From positions 1 through 64,000 of the forward strand of contig CAUUJV010000001.1 in assembly GCA_963545565.1 (NCBI GenBank): a stretch of DNA of 64,000 bases, read 5' to 3'. A model generated the notes under the pieces. That model saw nothing but the letters and a program-made list of their open reading frames with translations, did no database searches and was not told where the DNA came from. Numbering within the stretch: position 1 is the first letter of the stretch; every line of letters starts with the position of its first letter. This stretch comes from CAUUJV01 sp963545565. GTDB taxonomy: Bacteria; Actinomycetota; Actinomycetes; Actinomycetales; Bifidobacteriaceae. Shown here one piece after another: positions 27,485 through 38,000 of this stretch. The translations under genes were made by a program, and so were the position numbers.

Positions 27485-28081
27485 ATGCCCCGTATTGCAT
27501 TGACGTTTGATGATGGTCCAAATCCGCATACAACAGAGAAAATCCTTTCAATCTTGCGTAAATATGCGCCGAACGCGCAGGCAACATGGATGTTACAGGG
27601 AAATCAAGTAGAACAGTATCCTGAACTTGCTCGCAAAATTCGTCAGGCTCATCATTATATTGGCAACCATTCGTGGGATCACCCATATCTAACGGAGCTG
27701 CGCGATACCGAGGTTCGAGAACAAATAAATCATGCAGACACCGCAATAAGTAAAGCAACAGGGCTACTAAAGCGGCAGATTGTGTATGTGCGCCCTCCTT
27801 ATGGAGACACAGATGAGCGTGTAGATACATTGATAAGGCAGGGGAGTGATGTACCCCATAAAATCATGTTGTGGACCACCGATACCATGGATTGGTCCGG
27901 TATTGGAGAAGAAGAGATTAAGCAGAACTTCGTTGCAGGGCTTAAAGAAGACGCTGTTTTCCTCATGCATGATGGCTCAATAGCTACAGTGAATGTGCTT
28001 CCCCAATTATTACAGCTTGTTCAAAGTGGCGGTTATGAGATTGTACCTTTGAATAAATTGCGTATTTCTGAACTCGTATAA
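27485..28081 (+). CDS. Polysaccharide deacetylase (NodB domain)
   Basis: 198 residues from ATG 27485; an upstream in-frame ATG would add 12 residues of non-conserved sequence. The NodB motifs are in order: ALTFDDGPNPHTT (metal Asp and catalytic base), IGNHSWDHPYLTEL (metal His pair), VRPPYGDTDERV, LWTTDTMDWSG and FLMHDGS. No signal peptide or membrane anchor is visible, which is unusual for a cell-wall deacetylase, so it may act in the cytoplasm or on short chito-oligosaccharides. It stands alone between xylA and xylB, separated from both by terminators. Confidence 0.88.
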   Translation: MPRIALTFDDGPNPHTTEKILSILRKYAPNAQATWMLQGNQVEQYPELARKIRQAHHYIGNHSWDHPYLTELRDTEVREQINHADTAISKATGLLKRQIVYVRPPYGDTDERVDTLIRQGSDVPHKIMLWTTDTMDWSGIGEEEIKQNFVAGLKEDAVFLMHDGSIATVNVLPQLLQLVQSGGYEIVPLNKLRISELV

Positions 28082-28120
28082 AGACGTATAAAGGTGCATA
28101 AAGAAGTATAAAGACAAGCA

Positions 28121-28159
28121 AAAGCGGCTGGTACTAATTGATTCAATACCAGTCGCTTT
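28121..28159. terminator. Bidirectional terminator between deacetylase and xylB
   Basis: AAAGCGGCTGGTA (28121-28133) pairs with TACCAGTCGCTTT (28147-28159) with one mismatch. The A/T flanks suit termination from both converging genes. Just before it, variants of GTATAAAG recur four times (28086-28115). Confidence 0.8.
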
Positions 28160-28203
28160 GATTTATTTCTGCTTATATTTATTTATCTATTAGCAGGAGC
28201 TAT

Positions 28204-29760
28204 CTACCCACGCCACTGAGCATACTGCTGATAAACCTGTGGAGTAGGCTCGCCAGTAAGAGTTTCTTCAATAGTGACGTTCCACTCTGGAGCATCGACT
28301 GGAGGAATCTGTGCAGCATCGACTGCATCACTGACTTTTGCGTTGGAATTGAGCACCCATGCTGCTTGGCGGGCAGCTCCAATCGCAACGTATTCATCGG
28401 ATGCTGGGAGCTGAATATCCATTTCCATAATCGATGGACCGAGCTTACGAACTGCCTTAGATTTTGCGCCGCCGCCAATGAGAAGAACGCGGGAAATATC
28501 TGCGCCGAGTGCACGAACCATTTCAAGGCAATCGCGCTGGGAACACAGCAGACCTTCGACGAAAGCACGAGCAATATTTGCCTTTGTGGTATTCGCAAGA
28601 GTCATTCCGTTGAGGCTCGCCTTTGCTGTTGGCCTGTTTGGTGTGCGTTCGCCATCAAAGTATGGTGTCAGCGTAACGCCTTGTGCACCAGGAACAGATT
28701 GATCTGCCAAATCTGCAAGACCGTCATAGTCCACGTTAAGAGCGTGGCGGCCAGCATCAAGAATGCGCGAACCGTTGATAGTGCATGCAAGTGGAAGCCA
28801 GTGCCCCGTTGCATCTGCAAAACCAGTTACCGCGCCAGTCATGTCATACGCAGGAGTTGAGGAAATTGCCGCGGCAACCCCAGAAGTTCCAAGGGAAATG
28901 GAGATATCGCCAACGCTCATTCCTAAACCGAAGGAAGCCATTGCATTATCGCCTCCGCCAGGACCAATCAAACAGCCGCCTTCAATATCTGCACCTGCAA
29001 TAGCCGGGTCTGCAATGGCGCTAGCTTGAGCAGGTCCAAGCACACGAGGGAGCACAACATTATGGCGTCCAAGAGCCATATCGATGAGGTCCAAACGGTA
29101 TTCGTTTGCCACAGAATCGTAGTAAGCAGTGCCTGAAGCGTCAGAACGGTCGGTGAAGAGTACTTCAAGATTTGCCTGACCGCTTTCAACTGGTCCGTTC
29201 CCCGCAATCCGCCAGCTTAGCCAATCGTGTGGAAGACATATTGCTGCGATACGCTCTGCATTTTCAGGCTCATTCTGAGCAACCCAATTAACCTTGGTCA
29301 AAGTTAAAGAAGCTACTGGAGAGGAACCAATTGCTTTCACAAAACGCTGGAAACCGCGTGTGCGCTGGTCTGCGTCGTCAGCCATAAATTCTTCTTTGTC
29401 GCTGTTGAGCAAGCCCTTACTGCGCTCAGGAGTACCCATTTCCATAATGAGAGATTCTGCGTTTGAGGCGGAACTAGTATCGTTCCACAGCATTGCGTCA
29501 CGGATTACGTTGCCGCGTTCGTCAAGAAGAACCATTCCGTGCTGTTGGCCACCCACACTCAGTGCACTCACGTCTGCAAGTCCACCTGCCTGCTCTGCAG
29601 CTTTCAGGAAGGCATCCCACCATACCTGAGGATTAACTGTAGTTCCGTCTGGATGCTTAGCTTGGCCAAAACGCACTAATTCACCAGTTTGAGCGTCTGT
29701 AACCCTTACCTTGCAAGACTGAGTGGATGTGTCAACACCTGCAACAAGAATTCGCGTCAT
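28204..29760 (-). CDS. xylB: Xylulokinase
   Basis: 518 residues from ATG 29760, after AAGGAGG. FGGY-kinase features are VAGVDTSTQSCKVRV near the start, SVGGQQHGMVLLDERG (substrate loop), LWNDTSSASNAE, KVNWVAQNEPEN, LPHDWLSWRIAG, ISLGTSGVAAAIS and the C-terminal VLLIGGGAKSKAVRK. It phosphorylates D-xylulose to xylulose-5-phosphate, which feeds the bifidobacterial phosphoketolase shunt. It is divergent from a second ROK gene, with a palindromic operator between them. Confidence 0.96.
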   Translation of the reverse strand: MTRILVAGVDTSTQSCKVRVTDAQTGELVRFGQAKHPDGTTVNPQVWWDAFLKAAEQAGGLADVSALSVGGQQHGMVLLDERGNVIRDAMLWNDTSSASNAESLIMEMGTPERSKGLLNSDKEEFMADDADQRTRGFQRFVKAIGSSPVASLTLTKVNWVAQNEPENAERIAAICLPHDWLSWRIAGNGPVESGQANLEVLFTDRSDASGTAYYDSVANEYRLDLIDMALGRHNVVLPRVLGPAQASAIADPAIAGADIEGGCLIGPGGGDNAMASFGLGMSVGDISISLGTSGVAAAISSTPAYDMTGAVTGFADATGHWLPLACTINGSRILDAGRHALNVDYDGLADLADQSVPGAQGVTLTPYFDGERTPNRPTAKASLNGMTLANTTKANIARAFVEGLLCSQRDCLEMVRALGADISRVLLIGGGAKSKAVRKLGPSIMEMDIQLPASDEYVAIGAARQAAWVLNSNAKVSDAVDAAQIPPVDAPEWNVTIEETLTGEPTPQVYQQYAQWRG

Positions 29761-29814
29761 TGCGTAGTCCTCCTTAACCGTCAGATGCCATATTTTCCAA
29801 TACATCTGATTTCG

Positions 29815-29831
29815 TTAGTTGATAAAACTAA
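29815..29831. promoter_or_regulatory. Candidate ROK/XylR operator TTAGTT-N5-AACTAA
   Basis: Perfect 6-bp arms (29815-29820, 29826-29831) in the xylB-rok intergenic region. The arms match the TTAGTT...AACTAA ends of known Gram-positive XylR operators, although the B. subtilis site has a longer spacer. Likely bound by the divergent ROK protein and/or the one at 24.5 kb. Confidence 0.65.
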
Positions 29832-29899
29832 ATCGATTCCATAGTATCATTGAAGTAGTAAAACATCATGATGGTGCTGAAAAGATAGGGGCGGAAAAT

Positions 29900-31129
29900 A
29901 TGAACGCACTGAAGAGTATCAACCAAGATAACCTTCGCAATCACAATATTTCCGTTGTTTTGAGCACTTTACTTAATTCTTCACGGCCACTTAGTCGTGC
30001 AGAGTTAGCAGAGTTAACAGGGCTTACAAAAGCAACAATGTCGTTGCTGAGCTCAATTTTGGTTGAGAATAATGTATTACATAATCGTAAACCAGAACAG
30101 GCGGCTCGTTTTGGACGGCCGAGCACTCCGCTCGGCTTTATTCCGGGAGCTTGGGCTGGCATGGGTTTACAAATCAACACAGATGGCTATGGCTATAGCG
30201 TAGTTGATTTCACTGGGAAAGTGCTCGCTTCTCAATGGGTGCAGCGCCGTATGAATGGCACAAATCCTGATGATGTTTTCTTAGCTCTTGATGCCTTAGT
30301 GCGCCCGGTTGAAGTGGAGCTTGAAAAAAGCGATTGCAAGCTTGTTGGAGGAGGATTAGCGCTTCCTGGTCTAGTAATGCAAGGCAATAATAAGCTTCTA
30401 GCTGCCCATAATTTAGGGTGGGAGATGGTTGATGTTTCCTCCTATGAGGTTATAAAACGTCTTGGAATCAAAGCACAAAATGAGGCAAATTTGGCTGCGA
30501 TTGCGCAGATTCCTGGTTATGCGGCACAACGTAGCGCAGACGAAGAAGATGCTCCTCGCTCCTTCGTTTATATGTCGACTGACGTAGGCATTGGTGGTGC
30601 ATACGTGCGCTATGGTGATCTTGTTGAGGGTAACCATGGTTTTGCAGGGGAGCTTGGCCATGTGTCGGTGAATTTTGAGGGGCCATTATGCCGTTGTGGA
30701 CGCCACGGATGCCTTGAAACATATGCGGGTCGCCGTGCTCTCGTTGAAGCAGCTGGAATTGCCGCAGGTGAAGCAGCCGTTGAACCAGACGCATTAGAGG
30801 AACTTTTCAATCGCTGGAATAACCATGAATCTAAGGCCGTGAAGGCGATTAGCCGAGGTTTGAAGGCGTTCGTTTCCGTTATGGCCTCAGCAATCAATAT
30901 TCTTGATGTTGATACTGTGATGCTCGGTGGTTTTTGGTCTCGTTTTGATGAATCTCTTATGGAAGATTTAACTGAGCGGGTAATTGAAAATGTTTTAGGA
31001 TCTTCGAATATGAATATCCAAGTTGTGCAGCCTAAGGTTGCAGATCATCCTGCCGTACGTGGTGCTGCCTTATGGGGATTGCGCAGAGTAGTAGAGAATC
31101 CGCTGGAATTTTTAGTGGTGAAGGACTAA
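29900..31129 (+). CDS. xylR: ROK-family transcriptional regulator (XylR-like)
   Basis: 409 residues from ATG 29900 (GGGGCGGAAAAT upstream). The N-terminal winged helix is NISVVLSTLLNSSRPLSRAE with LTGLTKATMSLLSSILVENN. The ROK domain has GGGLALPGLV, GIKAQNEANLAAIAQ, STDVGIGGAYVRYGDLVEG, GFAGELGHVSVNFEG and the zinc-type CRCGRHGCLETYAG. Divergent orientation to xylB and the operator in between suggest that it controls xylose catabolism. The symbol is by analogy. With the ROK gene at 24.5 kb there are two candidate xylose repressors within 6 kb. Confidence 0.88.
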   Translation: MNALKSINQDNLRNHNISVVLSTLLNSSRPLSRAELAELTGLTKATMSLLSSILVENNVLHNRKPEQAARFGRPSTPLGFIPGAWAGMGLQINTDGYGYSVVDFTGKVLASQWVQRRMNGTNPDDVFLALDALVRPVEVELEKSDCKLVGGGLALPGLVMQGNNKLLAAHNLGWEMVDVSSYEVIKRLGIKAQNEANLAAIAQIPGYAAQRSADEEDAPRSFVYMSTDVGIGGAYVRYGDLVEGNHGFAGELGHVSVNFEGPLCRCGRHGCLETYAGRRALVEAAGIAAGEAAVEPDALEELFNRWNNHESKAVKAISRGLKAFVSVMASAINILDVDTVMLGGFWSRFDESLMEDLTERVIENVLGSSNMNIQVVQPKVADHPAVRGAALWGLRRVVENPLEFLVVKD

Positions 31130-31176
31130 AAAAATTAAGATTAGCAGGTTTATTACCGACTCTGGCTACTACAAAT

Positions 31177-31680
31177 TTATAGGCTAAATAAAGTCCTGGG
31201 ATTTTTCATCGAGATATACTGCGTGAAATACCCAAGTCTTTCAATAGTGGACTGAGCAAGTGGAGTTGGCAGGTTTTCTATAGCGAACCAACCTACATGC
31301 AGGCTTTCGTCATCGCCAATGAAGGGAGTGTGACATGCTCCCGGTTTCTCAGAGAGCCTGCACAGGAACATATGATCCATGTACATAGCCTGATCGTGGT
31401 TTGCATAGGTCAAAATGCGGGTTGATGACTTAACACTGATGAGTTCTGTGGGAATACAGTCGATTCCTGTCTCTTCTTTAACTTCGCGCAGAGCAGCTGT
31501 TGCGGGCTCTTCGCCAGGTTCTATTATGCCGTAAATCAACGCCCATTCGCCAGTGTCAGAACGCTGCCCGAGGAGCAACTCGCCCTCGGCGTTACGTACC
31601 ACAGCAGTAACGCCGGAGAGCCACAGCATGTCGTGCCCAATTTTGCTGCGCAGATTAAGAATAAATTCTGGAGTTGCCAT
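31177..31680 (-). CDS. NUDIX hydrolase
   Basis: 167 residues from ATG 31680 (MATPEFILNLRS). The Nudix box GIIEPGEEPATAALREVKEETGI (spread over about residues 52-75) contains the REXXEE metal-binding core. Before it is a beta strand AVVRNAEGELLLGQRS. The start ILNLRSKIGHDMLWLSGVTAV is common in actinobacterial Nudix proteins that act on nucleotide sugars or oxidised nucleotides. Substrate cannot be told from sequence. It ends 48 bp from the ROK gene, tail to tail. Confidence 0.9.
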   Translation of the reverse strand: MATPEFILNLRSKIGHDMLWLSGVTAVVRNAEGELLLGQRSDTGEWALIYGIIEPGEEPATAALREVKEETGIDCIPTELISVKSSTRILTYANHDQAMYMDHMFLCRLSEKPGACHTPFIGDDESLHVGWFAIENLPTPLAQSTIERLGYFTQYISMKNPRTLFSL

Positions 31681-31774
31681 ACGAGTTCCCAATGGTTAAT
31701 TGATTTATCAGTGTTTTATCGCTTTATCACTTTAACAGTGTTCTATCCGTGAGCAATGTCTAGTTTTGGGCTGT

Positions 31775-33370
31775 TTAGGCTGTTTGGGCTGCCTGAGCTG
31801 CCATCCAGTTTTCAACATCATCAATTTCCTTAGGAATATCGATGCTGAGCCATTCTGGACCATTCTCAGTCATAAGAACATCGTCTTCAATACGAATGCC
31901 TACTCCGCGGAATTCCGGAGGAACGAGCATATCGTTTTCCTTGAAGTAGAGGCCAGGCTCAATAGTGAAAATCATACCTGGAGTAAGCTGTGCGCCCTGA
32001 TAACTCTCATAGCGAGCCTGAGAGCAGTCATGCACATCGAGACCAAGATGGTGAGCTACACCGCATGCATGCCAACGTCGATGCTGCTGACCTTCTGGGC
32101 TCAAAGATTCTTCAACACTAACTGGCAGAATACCCCAGTTATGCATTGCCTCTGCAAGCACACGCATGCACGCGTGATGAATATCGGAGTATGTTGCACC
32201 AGGCTGTGCAGCTTCAAATCCTGCTTTCTGGGCGTTTAAGACTACCTGATACATTTCGCGCTGTAAATCAGTGAATTTTCCGTTAACTGGGAAAGTGCGA
32301 GTAATGTCAGCAGTGTAAAGGCTGTCAACTTCAACACCTGCATCAATCAGAAGCAAATCTCCAGATTCGATAGTTCCTGTGTTGCGCATCCAGTGAAGCA
32401 CGGGCGCATGAGCTCCTGAAGCCACGATTGTGCCGTAACCTTCGGCATTGCCTTGTTCGCGCGCATTAGCGTTGAAACGTCCTTCCAAAATACGTTCGCC
32501 ACGCTCTTTTCCTATAGCGGATGGAAGAGCAGAAAGCATGCGGTCGAAACCATCCTTAGTAGCAGCTATTGCCTTGCGCATCTCCTGTACCTCATAGGAA
32601 TCTTTTAACATGCGCTGAGTGGATGCGAACTCGTAGAATGTGTCGTCGTCACTGGAGTTTGCATTTGGATTATCAAAGCCATTCTGTTTGCGGATTTCAT
32701 CAACCATTGCAGTGATTTGCGCATCGGTGTTGCGAATAACGCGCATATGAATAGCACCCTGCTCAGTACCAACATCCTTAGAAAGAGTGTCAGAAAGCTG
32801 AGCAATGTCAGCAGTTTCTATGCCGGTCATTGTTGCTAAACCAGTCAAGCCTGGGCGCACCCCCACCCAATACTCGCCGTAGGAAGCAGAGCGGTAATAG
32901 TCTTGGGTTGTCTGGTCACGCCGAGGTTGCACAAATAAACGTGGAGTGTGAGTTGCCCCTTGAACAGCTTCTGCAGAATCTGGGGAAACTGGGTCAAGCA
33001 CAAGCACAGCACCGGCTTCCATATCTTGGCCAAGTCCAGTGTAATAAGCAAAAGCAGTATCAGGACGGAAAGCATAATCGCAGTCATCATTGCGAACTTT
33101 CAAATCTCCGGCTGGAATTACCAAACGTTCACCGGGGAAACGCTTTCCTAGCTGTGCAATACGAGCAGGAGTGAATTTGCTGGATTCAAGAGCCTCAAAA
33201 TTGCCTTCTTCTTCACCCCAGCCGGTGAGCATAAACTCAGTAAAATCGCTCGAAGTTGGGCGCAAAGTGCGGTTATGTTGGCGCTGAGTTTGCTGAGATT
33301 CCTCGGAAGTATGGGCGATAGTGTTTTTACTAGTGTTCTTGTTGGTGTTTTCGTTAGTATTTTCAGACAT
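31775..33370 (-). CDS. pepP: Xaa-Pro aminopeptidase (M24B)
   Basis: 531 residues. The N-terminus has a repetitive Asn/Thr tail (NTNENTNKNTSKNT). The AMP_N domain shows RLVIPAGDLKVRNDD and YYTGL. The pita-bread catalytic domain carries the metal ligands in LLIDAGVEVDSLYTADITRTF (two Asp), ACGVAHHLGLDVHD (His), FTIEPGLYF (Glu) and GVGIRIEDDVL (Glu). It removes N-terminal residues next to proline. There is no clear ribosome site before ATG 33370, but a TATGAT hexamer six bases upstream may be a -10 for a leaderless mRNA. The C-terminal AQAAQTA comes from an imperfect DNA repeat. Confidence 0.95.
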   Translation of the reverse strand: MSENTNENTNKNTSKNTIAHTSEESQQTQRQHNRTLRPTSSDFTEFMLTGWGEEEGNFEALESSKFTPARIAQLGKRFPGERLVIPAGDLKVRNDDCDYAFRPDTAFAYYTGLGQDMEAGAVLVLDPVSPDSAEAVQGATHTPRLFVQPRRDQTTQDYYRSASYGEYWVGVRPGLTGLATMTGIETADIAQLSDTLSKDVGTEQGAIHMRVIRNTDAQITAMVDEIRKQNGFDNPNANSSDDDTFYEFASTQRMLKDSYEVQEMRKAIAATKDGFDRMLSALPSAIGKERGERILEGRFNANAREQGNAEGYGTIVASGAHAPVLHWMRNTGTIESGDLLLIDAGVEVDSLYTADITRTFPVNGKFTDLQREMYQVVLNAQKAGFEAAQPGATYSDIHHACMRVLAEAMHNWGILPVSVEESLSPEGQQHRRWHACGVAHHLGLDVHDCSQARYESYQGAQLTPGMIFTIEPGLYFKENDMLVPPEFRGVGIRIEDDVLMTENGPEWLSIDIPKEIDDVENWMAAQAAQTA

Positions 33371-33502
33371 GAAATCATCATATTGCTACGTGTGAACGCT
33401 TACTAAATCTGTTCAATTTCAGTCCCTAATGGCGCATAGAATAAGGCAAGATTAGGCAAGATTTATGTATAAGACGTGTATATGAGAATGGGGCGAGGGT
33501 GT

Positions 33503-35089
33503 ATGTCGATTGAGAATCCTAACAATGGCGAGATTACGGTTGACGAAGTTTATCGTCAGATTATGAGCCGAGTTCCAGAACATGATTTTGATCCAAGCCT
33601 AGATCGCATGGAAATGGCTCTAGACTTGTTAGGCCACCCCGAAGAATCTTTCCGCGTTATTCATGTGACTGGCACCAATGGCAAAGGCTCCACAGCTCGC
33701 ATGGCTGAGGCTTTGTGTCGCACCTATGGCATGCGAACTGGCTTATATACATCGCCCCACGTTGAGAAGGTAACAGAGCGTATTGCGATTGATGGCCAGC
33801 ATCTTTCTGATGAGGCTTTTGTAGATGTGTGGGAGCAAGTCAAAGATTTTATTGATCTTGTAGATGCTAAGTCAATTGAGCAGGGTGGCCCTAAGATGAG
33901 CTTCTTTGAAGTTCTGACTACCATGGCGATTTGGGCTTTTGCTGACGCGCCTGTAGACGTTGCAATTGTTGAGGTTGGTATGGGTGGCCGTTGGGATGCT
34001 ACGAATGTGTTGAATGCCGATGCGGCTGTGATTGGTCCTGTAGATATGGATCATATGCAATGGCTCGGTGACACTGTTGAGCAGATTGCCAGTGAGAAAG
34101 CCGGCATTATTAAGCCTAATTCCACTGTGATTGTAGGGCCGCAGGAATATGAGTCTGTGTATGAGATTATTCAAGAGCGGGCTCAAGAAGTTGGTGCTCA
34201 AGAAATATTGAGTGACGGCAACCAGCTTGAAGTTACGAATCGTATGCCCGCTGTGGGAGGGCAAGTAGCAGATTTAACCACAACCAACGGAACGTATGAG
34301 CAAGTGCCAATTTCTATGTTTGGCGAGCATCAGGCTCATAACGCATTGGCTGCGCTCGCAGCTGCTGAAGTAGTGATTCCAACTATTGGTAAGCTTGACG
34401 ATGACGTGGTAGATACTGCATTCAGCACAGTTCGTGTGCCAGGGCGCATTGAGGTTATCCGCAATTCTCCAACCACAATTATTGACGGTGGTCACAATAT
34501 TCAGGCTGTTACGGCTTTGCGTGCTGCTTTGGAAGAAAACTTTGATTTCCAGCAGCTTGTGGGTGTTGTCTCTATGATGCGCGATAAAGAAGTTGAAGAT
34601 GTGCTTGGCGTTATGGAGCCAATTTTGAGCACAGTAATTGTAACTCAGAATTCGTGGAACGCTCGTGTGATGCCAGCTCAAGAGCTTGAAGTAATTGCTC
34701 AGCGAGTGTTTGGTGAAGATCGGGTAACTCGCTGCGATGAGCTTCCAGATGCAATTCAAGCCGCAGTTGATCAGGTTGATGAGCAGGATGAGTTGGGCAT
34801 TGGTTACGGTAGGGGAATTGTTATTTTTGGCAGCTTTGTTACCGCTGGTGATGCTCGTGCACTACTTAAGCCTCGTCATAATTCAGATCTTGAAAAGCCA
34901 AAAGAATTGCGCGCAACAGATGAACAGGCTGATTGGTCTGATGTAGATGAAGAAACTGGCGTTCCAGATGATAATTCAGACGGCAGCAAGGAAGAACCAA
35001 TCGATTTTCTTTCTGAGATTATGCATGATGGCATAACTGCGGCAGACTATCAAGATCCTGAATTTGATGACCCTAATTATGCTCGTTAA
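33503..35089 (+). CDS. folC: Folylpolyglutamate synthase/dihydrofolate synthase
   Basis: 528 residues from ATG 33503 (MSIENPNNGEITVDEVYRQI); GGGGCGAGGG precedes it. Mur-ligase-type P-loop is VIHVTGTNGKGSTARMAEAL, followed by YTSPHVEKVTERI, MSFFEVLTTMA, VEVGMGGRWDATNVL, SEKAGIIKP and the late RIEVIRNSPTTIIDGGHN. It adds glutamates to folates. A roughly 70-residue acidic C-terminal tail (DVDEETGVPDDNSDGSKEE) is unusual for the family and not conserved-looking. The smc gene starts 2 bp after the stop, so the two are transcribed together. Confidence 0.95.
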   Translation: MSIENPNNGEITVDEVYRQIMSRVPEHDFDPSLDRMEMALDLLGHPEESFRVIHVTGTNGKGSTARMAEALCRTYGMRTGLYTSPHVEKVTERIAIDGQHLSDEAFVDVWEQVKDFIDLVDAKSIEQGGPKMSFFEVLTTMAIWAFADAPVDVAIVEVGMGGRWDATNVLNADAAVIGPVDMDHMQWLGDTVEQIASEKAGIIKPNSTVIVGPQEYESVYEIIQERAQEVGAQEILSDGNQLEVTNRMPAVGGQVADLTTTNGTYEQVPISMFGEHQAHNALAALAAAEVVIPTIGKLDDDVVDTAFSTVRVPGRIEVIRNSPTTIIDGGHNIQAVTALRAALEENFDFQQLVGVVSMMRDKEVEDVLGVMEPILSTVIVTQNSWNARVMPAQELEVIAQRVFGEDRVTRCDELPDAIQAAVDQVDEQDELGIGYGRGIVIFGSFVTAGDARALLKPRHNSDLEKPKELRATDEQADWSDVDEETGVPDDNSDGSKEEPIDFLSEIMHDGITAADYQDPEFDDPNYAR

Positions 35090-35091
35090 AA

Positions 35092-38000
35092 ATGTACGTT
35101 AAAGAGCTTTCAATACGAGGATTCAAATCCTTCTCTAACGCTACGACTATGCGTTTTGAGCCAGGAATCACGGCGATTGTTGGTCCCAATGGCTCTGGAA
35201 AATCTAACATCGTGGATGCGCTCTCGTGGGTGATGGGTGAGCAGGGCGCCAAAAGTCTGCGTGGCACATCTATGGAAGATGTGATTTTTGCTGGAACGTC
35301 TACTCGTCCTCCATTAGGGCGTGCTCAAGTCTCGTTAACAATTGATAATACAGATGGCACCTTGGACATTGATTATTCTGAGGTGACGATTAGTCGAACC
35401 ATTTTCCGCAATGGTGGTTCTGAATACGCGATCAACGGCTCGCCTGTGCGCTTACTTGATATTCAAGAGCTCTTGAGTGACACCGGTTTGGGCTCTCATA
35501 TGCACGTTATTGTAGGTCAGGGGCGTTTAGATTCAATTCTGCGTGCTACTCCTGAAGATAATCGTGCTTTTATTGAGGAAGCAGCAGGTATTTTGAAGCA
35601 TCGCAAGCGCAAAGAGCGTGCGTTGAGAAAGCTCAAAGGAACCCAAGAGAATATTGATCGTCTTGATGATTTACTGAAAGAAATTCAGCGTCAGTTAGGG
35701 CCACTTCGCCGCCAAGCGCGTGTATCTCGCCGAGCAGATGCCATTCAAGTTGCTTTACGAGATTCTGCAGCTCGCATTTTGGCGGATGATGCGGAAAAAC
35801 TCAATATCCAACGTGAGCAAGTACATTCTGAGTTGGCACAGGTGCGTCATGATCTTGCTGAGCAGCAGCAGGCTTTAACCCGCATCAAACTTTCGATTGA
35901 AAATTTGGAATCTCTGACTAGCCAATCAAGTCCTGCTATTAACGCTATTAATCAGACGTTCAATAACATGTCTCGTATTGAAGAACGGTTGAAATCTCTG
36001 TCTGCTCTTGCAACTGAGCGTGAACATTCGTGGAGAAATCAGATTGTTGAGGTTGGCGGAGACAATCCTGATATTCTCAATAAACGTGCAGATGAGCTAG
36101 AAACACAAGCTCAGCAGAGCGAGGAACTGGTTTCTGATGCTCGGCTTGTTATGGATTCCGCAATAGAGAAACGTGCAGGCCTTGAAAAGCAGCTAGCCCA
36201 GACTCGTCAGCTTATCACCGAACTGCGTAAAACAGCCCAAGAGCGAAATGCGCATATTTCTTCTATTCGAGAACTTATTGCGCGCGAAGAGGGTAAAGTC
36301 CAAACCGCTATTTCTCGCCAGCAGGATATCACTGCTCAAAAGGCTTCCTTTGTAAATCAGTTAGAGGAAGCTCAGTCTCGTCTGAATCAACTCACTCAAC
36401 AACGAGATAGTGATACCGATACCGATGAGAAATTTGATGATCAGCTTACCGCTGTACAGAATGAGCTTGATGCGACTCGTGAGCGGCGAGACGAGGCTCA
36501 GGAGCAGCATCGAAATGTTGAAAGTCGCATTATATCGTTAAGAGCTAAGGCTGATGCACTCAATGGTACGTTAGAAAGCCGCAATACCTCTGGTGATTTA
36601 GAACGTCATTCAGCAATCAATACTTTGGGACATATCGCAGAATATATTCATATTGAAGATGGTTGGGAAGAGGCAATTTCAAGAGCTTTAGGACCTTTTG
36701 CTAGCGCCGTGATTGTGCCAAATGCAGGTGACACGCTCGAAGCAATCAAGTTTGCTGCAACGCAGAAGATGGGCAGAGCAGTTATTTTGCACCCGACTAA
36801 GCCAATGGTTTTGAATGGTCTCACTATCACGAATAGTACGAATAATGCGAATGGTTCGAATGGTATGAATGGCTCACATAGTGGGCCAGTTCCGCAAGTG
36901 AAGTCGGCTGGCTCAGTTATCAGTGTGAACCCTAGTGCTGCTGATATCCGGCTTGCGCAGGGTCTTGTCACCTCGGTGCAAGTTCTTGTTGAAGATGTTG
37001 CTCTTGTTGAGGATTTAGCTGCTGCACACCAAATTTTGCAAACCTATGAGCATATCAGTTGCGTTATTGATTCTGCTGGTGAAATGGTTACGCGTGTTGG
37101 TGCTATTGGTGGCTCCTCTAAGTCTCCGAGTGATTTGAGCTTGGTAGCCCGTCGGGATAAAGCGCTTGAAGAATGTAAACAGCTTGAAATTGAAGTAGAG
37201 AAGCTTTCGGCTCAAGTTGAAAAAGAACAATCAGAGTATTCAAAGCTGCGTGAACAATTGGATGCTGTAAAGTCAGCGATTACGGAGCGAAAAGTCCGTG
37301 CGCAGCAGCGCGAGCGTGATATTACTGCAGCTAGAAACTCGGTATCTAGCATTGAGAAACGTGTGTCAGATCTTACAGCACATCTTGAGGAAATTACAGA
37401 AGAGCAAGATAATCACAAAATTACTCTTCAAGATTTAGAAGCTCAGCTTGGGGCAGCATCACAAGCACAAGAGCAGGAATTTAATATCGATGACACGATG
37501 TCTCGTGAGCGAGATTTAGATTCACAACTGGCTCAGGCGCGCGAAAAGGAAGTTAGCGCCAAAATCCAGTGGAATGATGTGCGTCATCGCTCAGAATCAT
37601 TAGCTCGCCAAGCAGTATTACTTCGTGATAACGCTAAACAGGCTGTAATTCGCCGAAATCGCGTTACTCAACAGAATGAGCGTAGAGCTATGCGTGCCGG
37701 TGAATGTGTTCGTATTAGTCAATTAGCAAGCCTTGCAGCCCAGTCTCTTAATTCGCGTATGAGCATTGTTACACAGCGTCGAGTGCAGCTTCAGCAAGAA
37801 GCCTCATTACATGATGAAGAGCTTGGAACTCTGCGTAGCCAGCGTAATGAGCTAGAACCGCGTGTCTCTGCATTGCAAAAGCAGGAACATGATTTGGATG
37901 TTACTCGTGAGCGAGTTTCCACTCAGTTTGGTCAGATTACTCAGAAGTCACTTGACGATTTTGGGTTAAGCGTTGATAACCTCATCGCTAATTATGGTCC

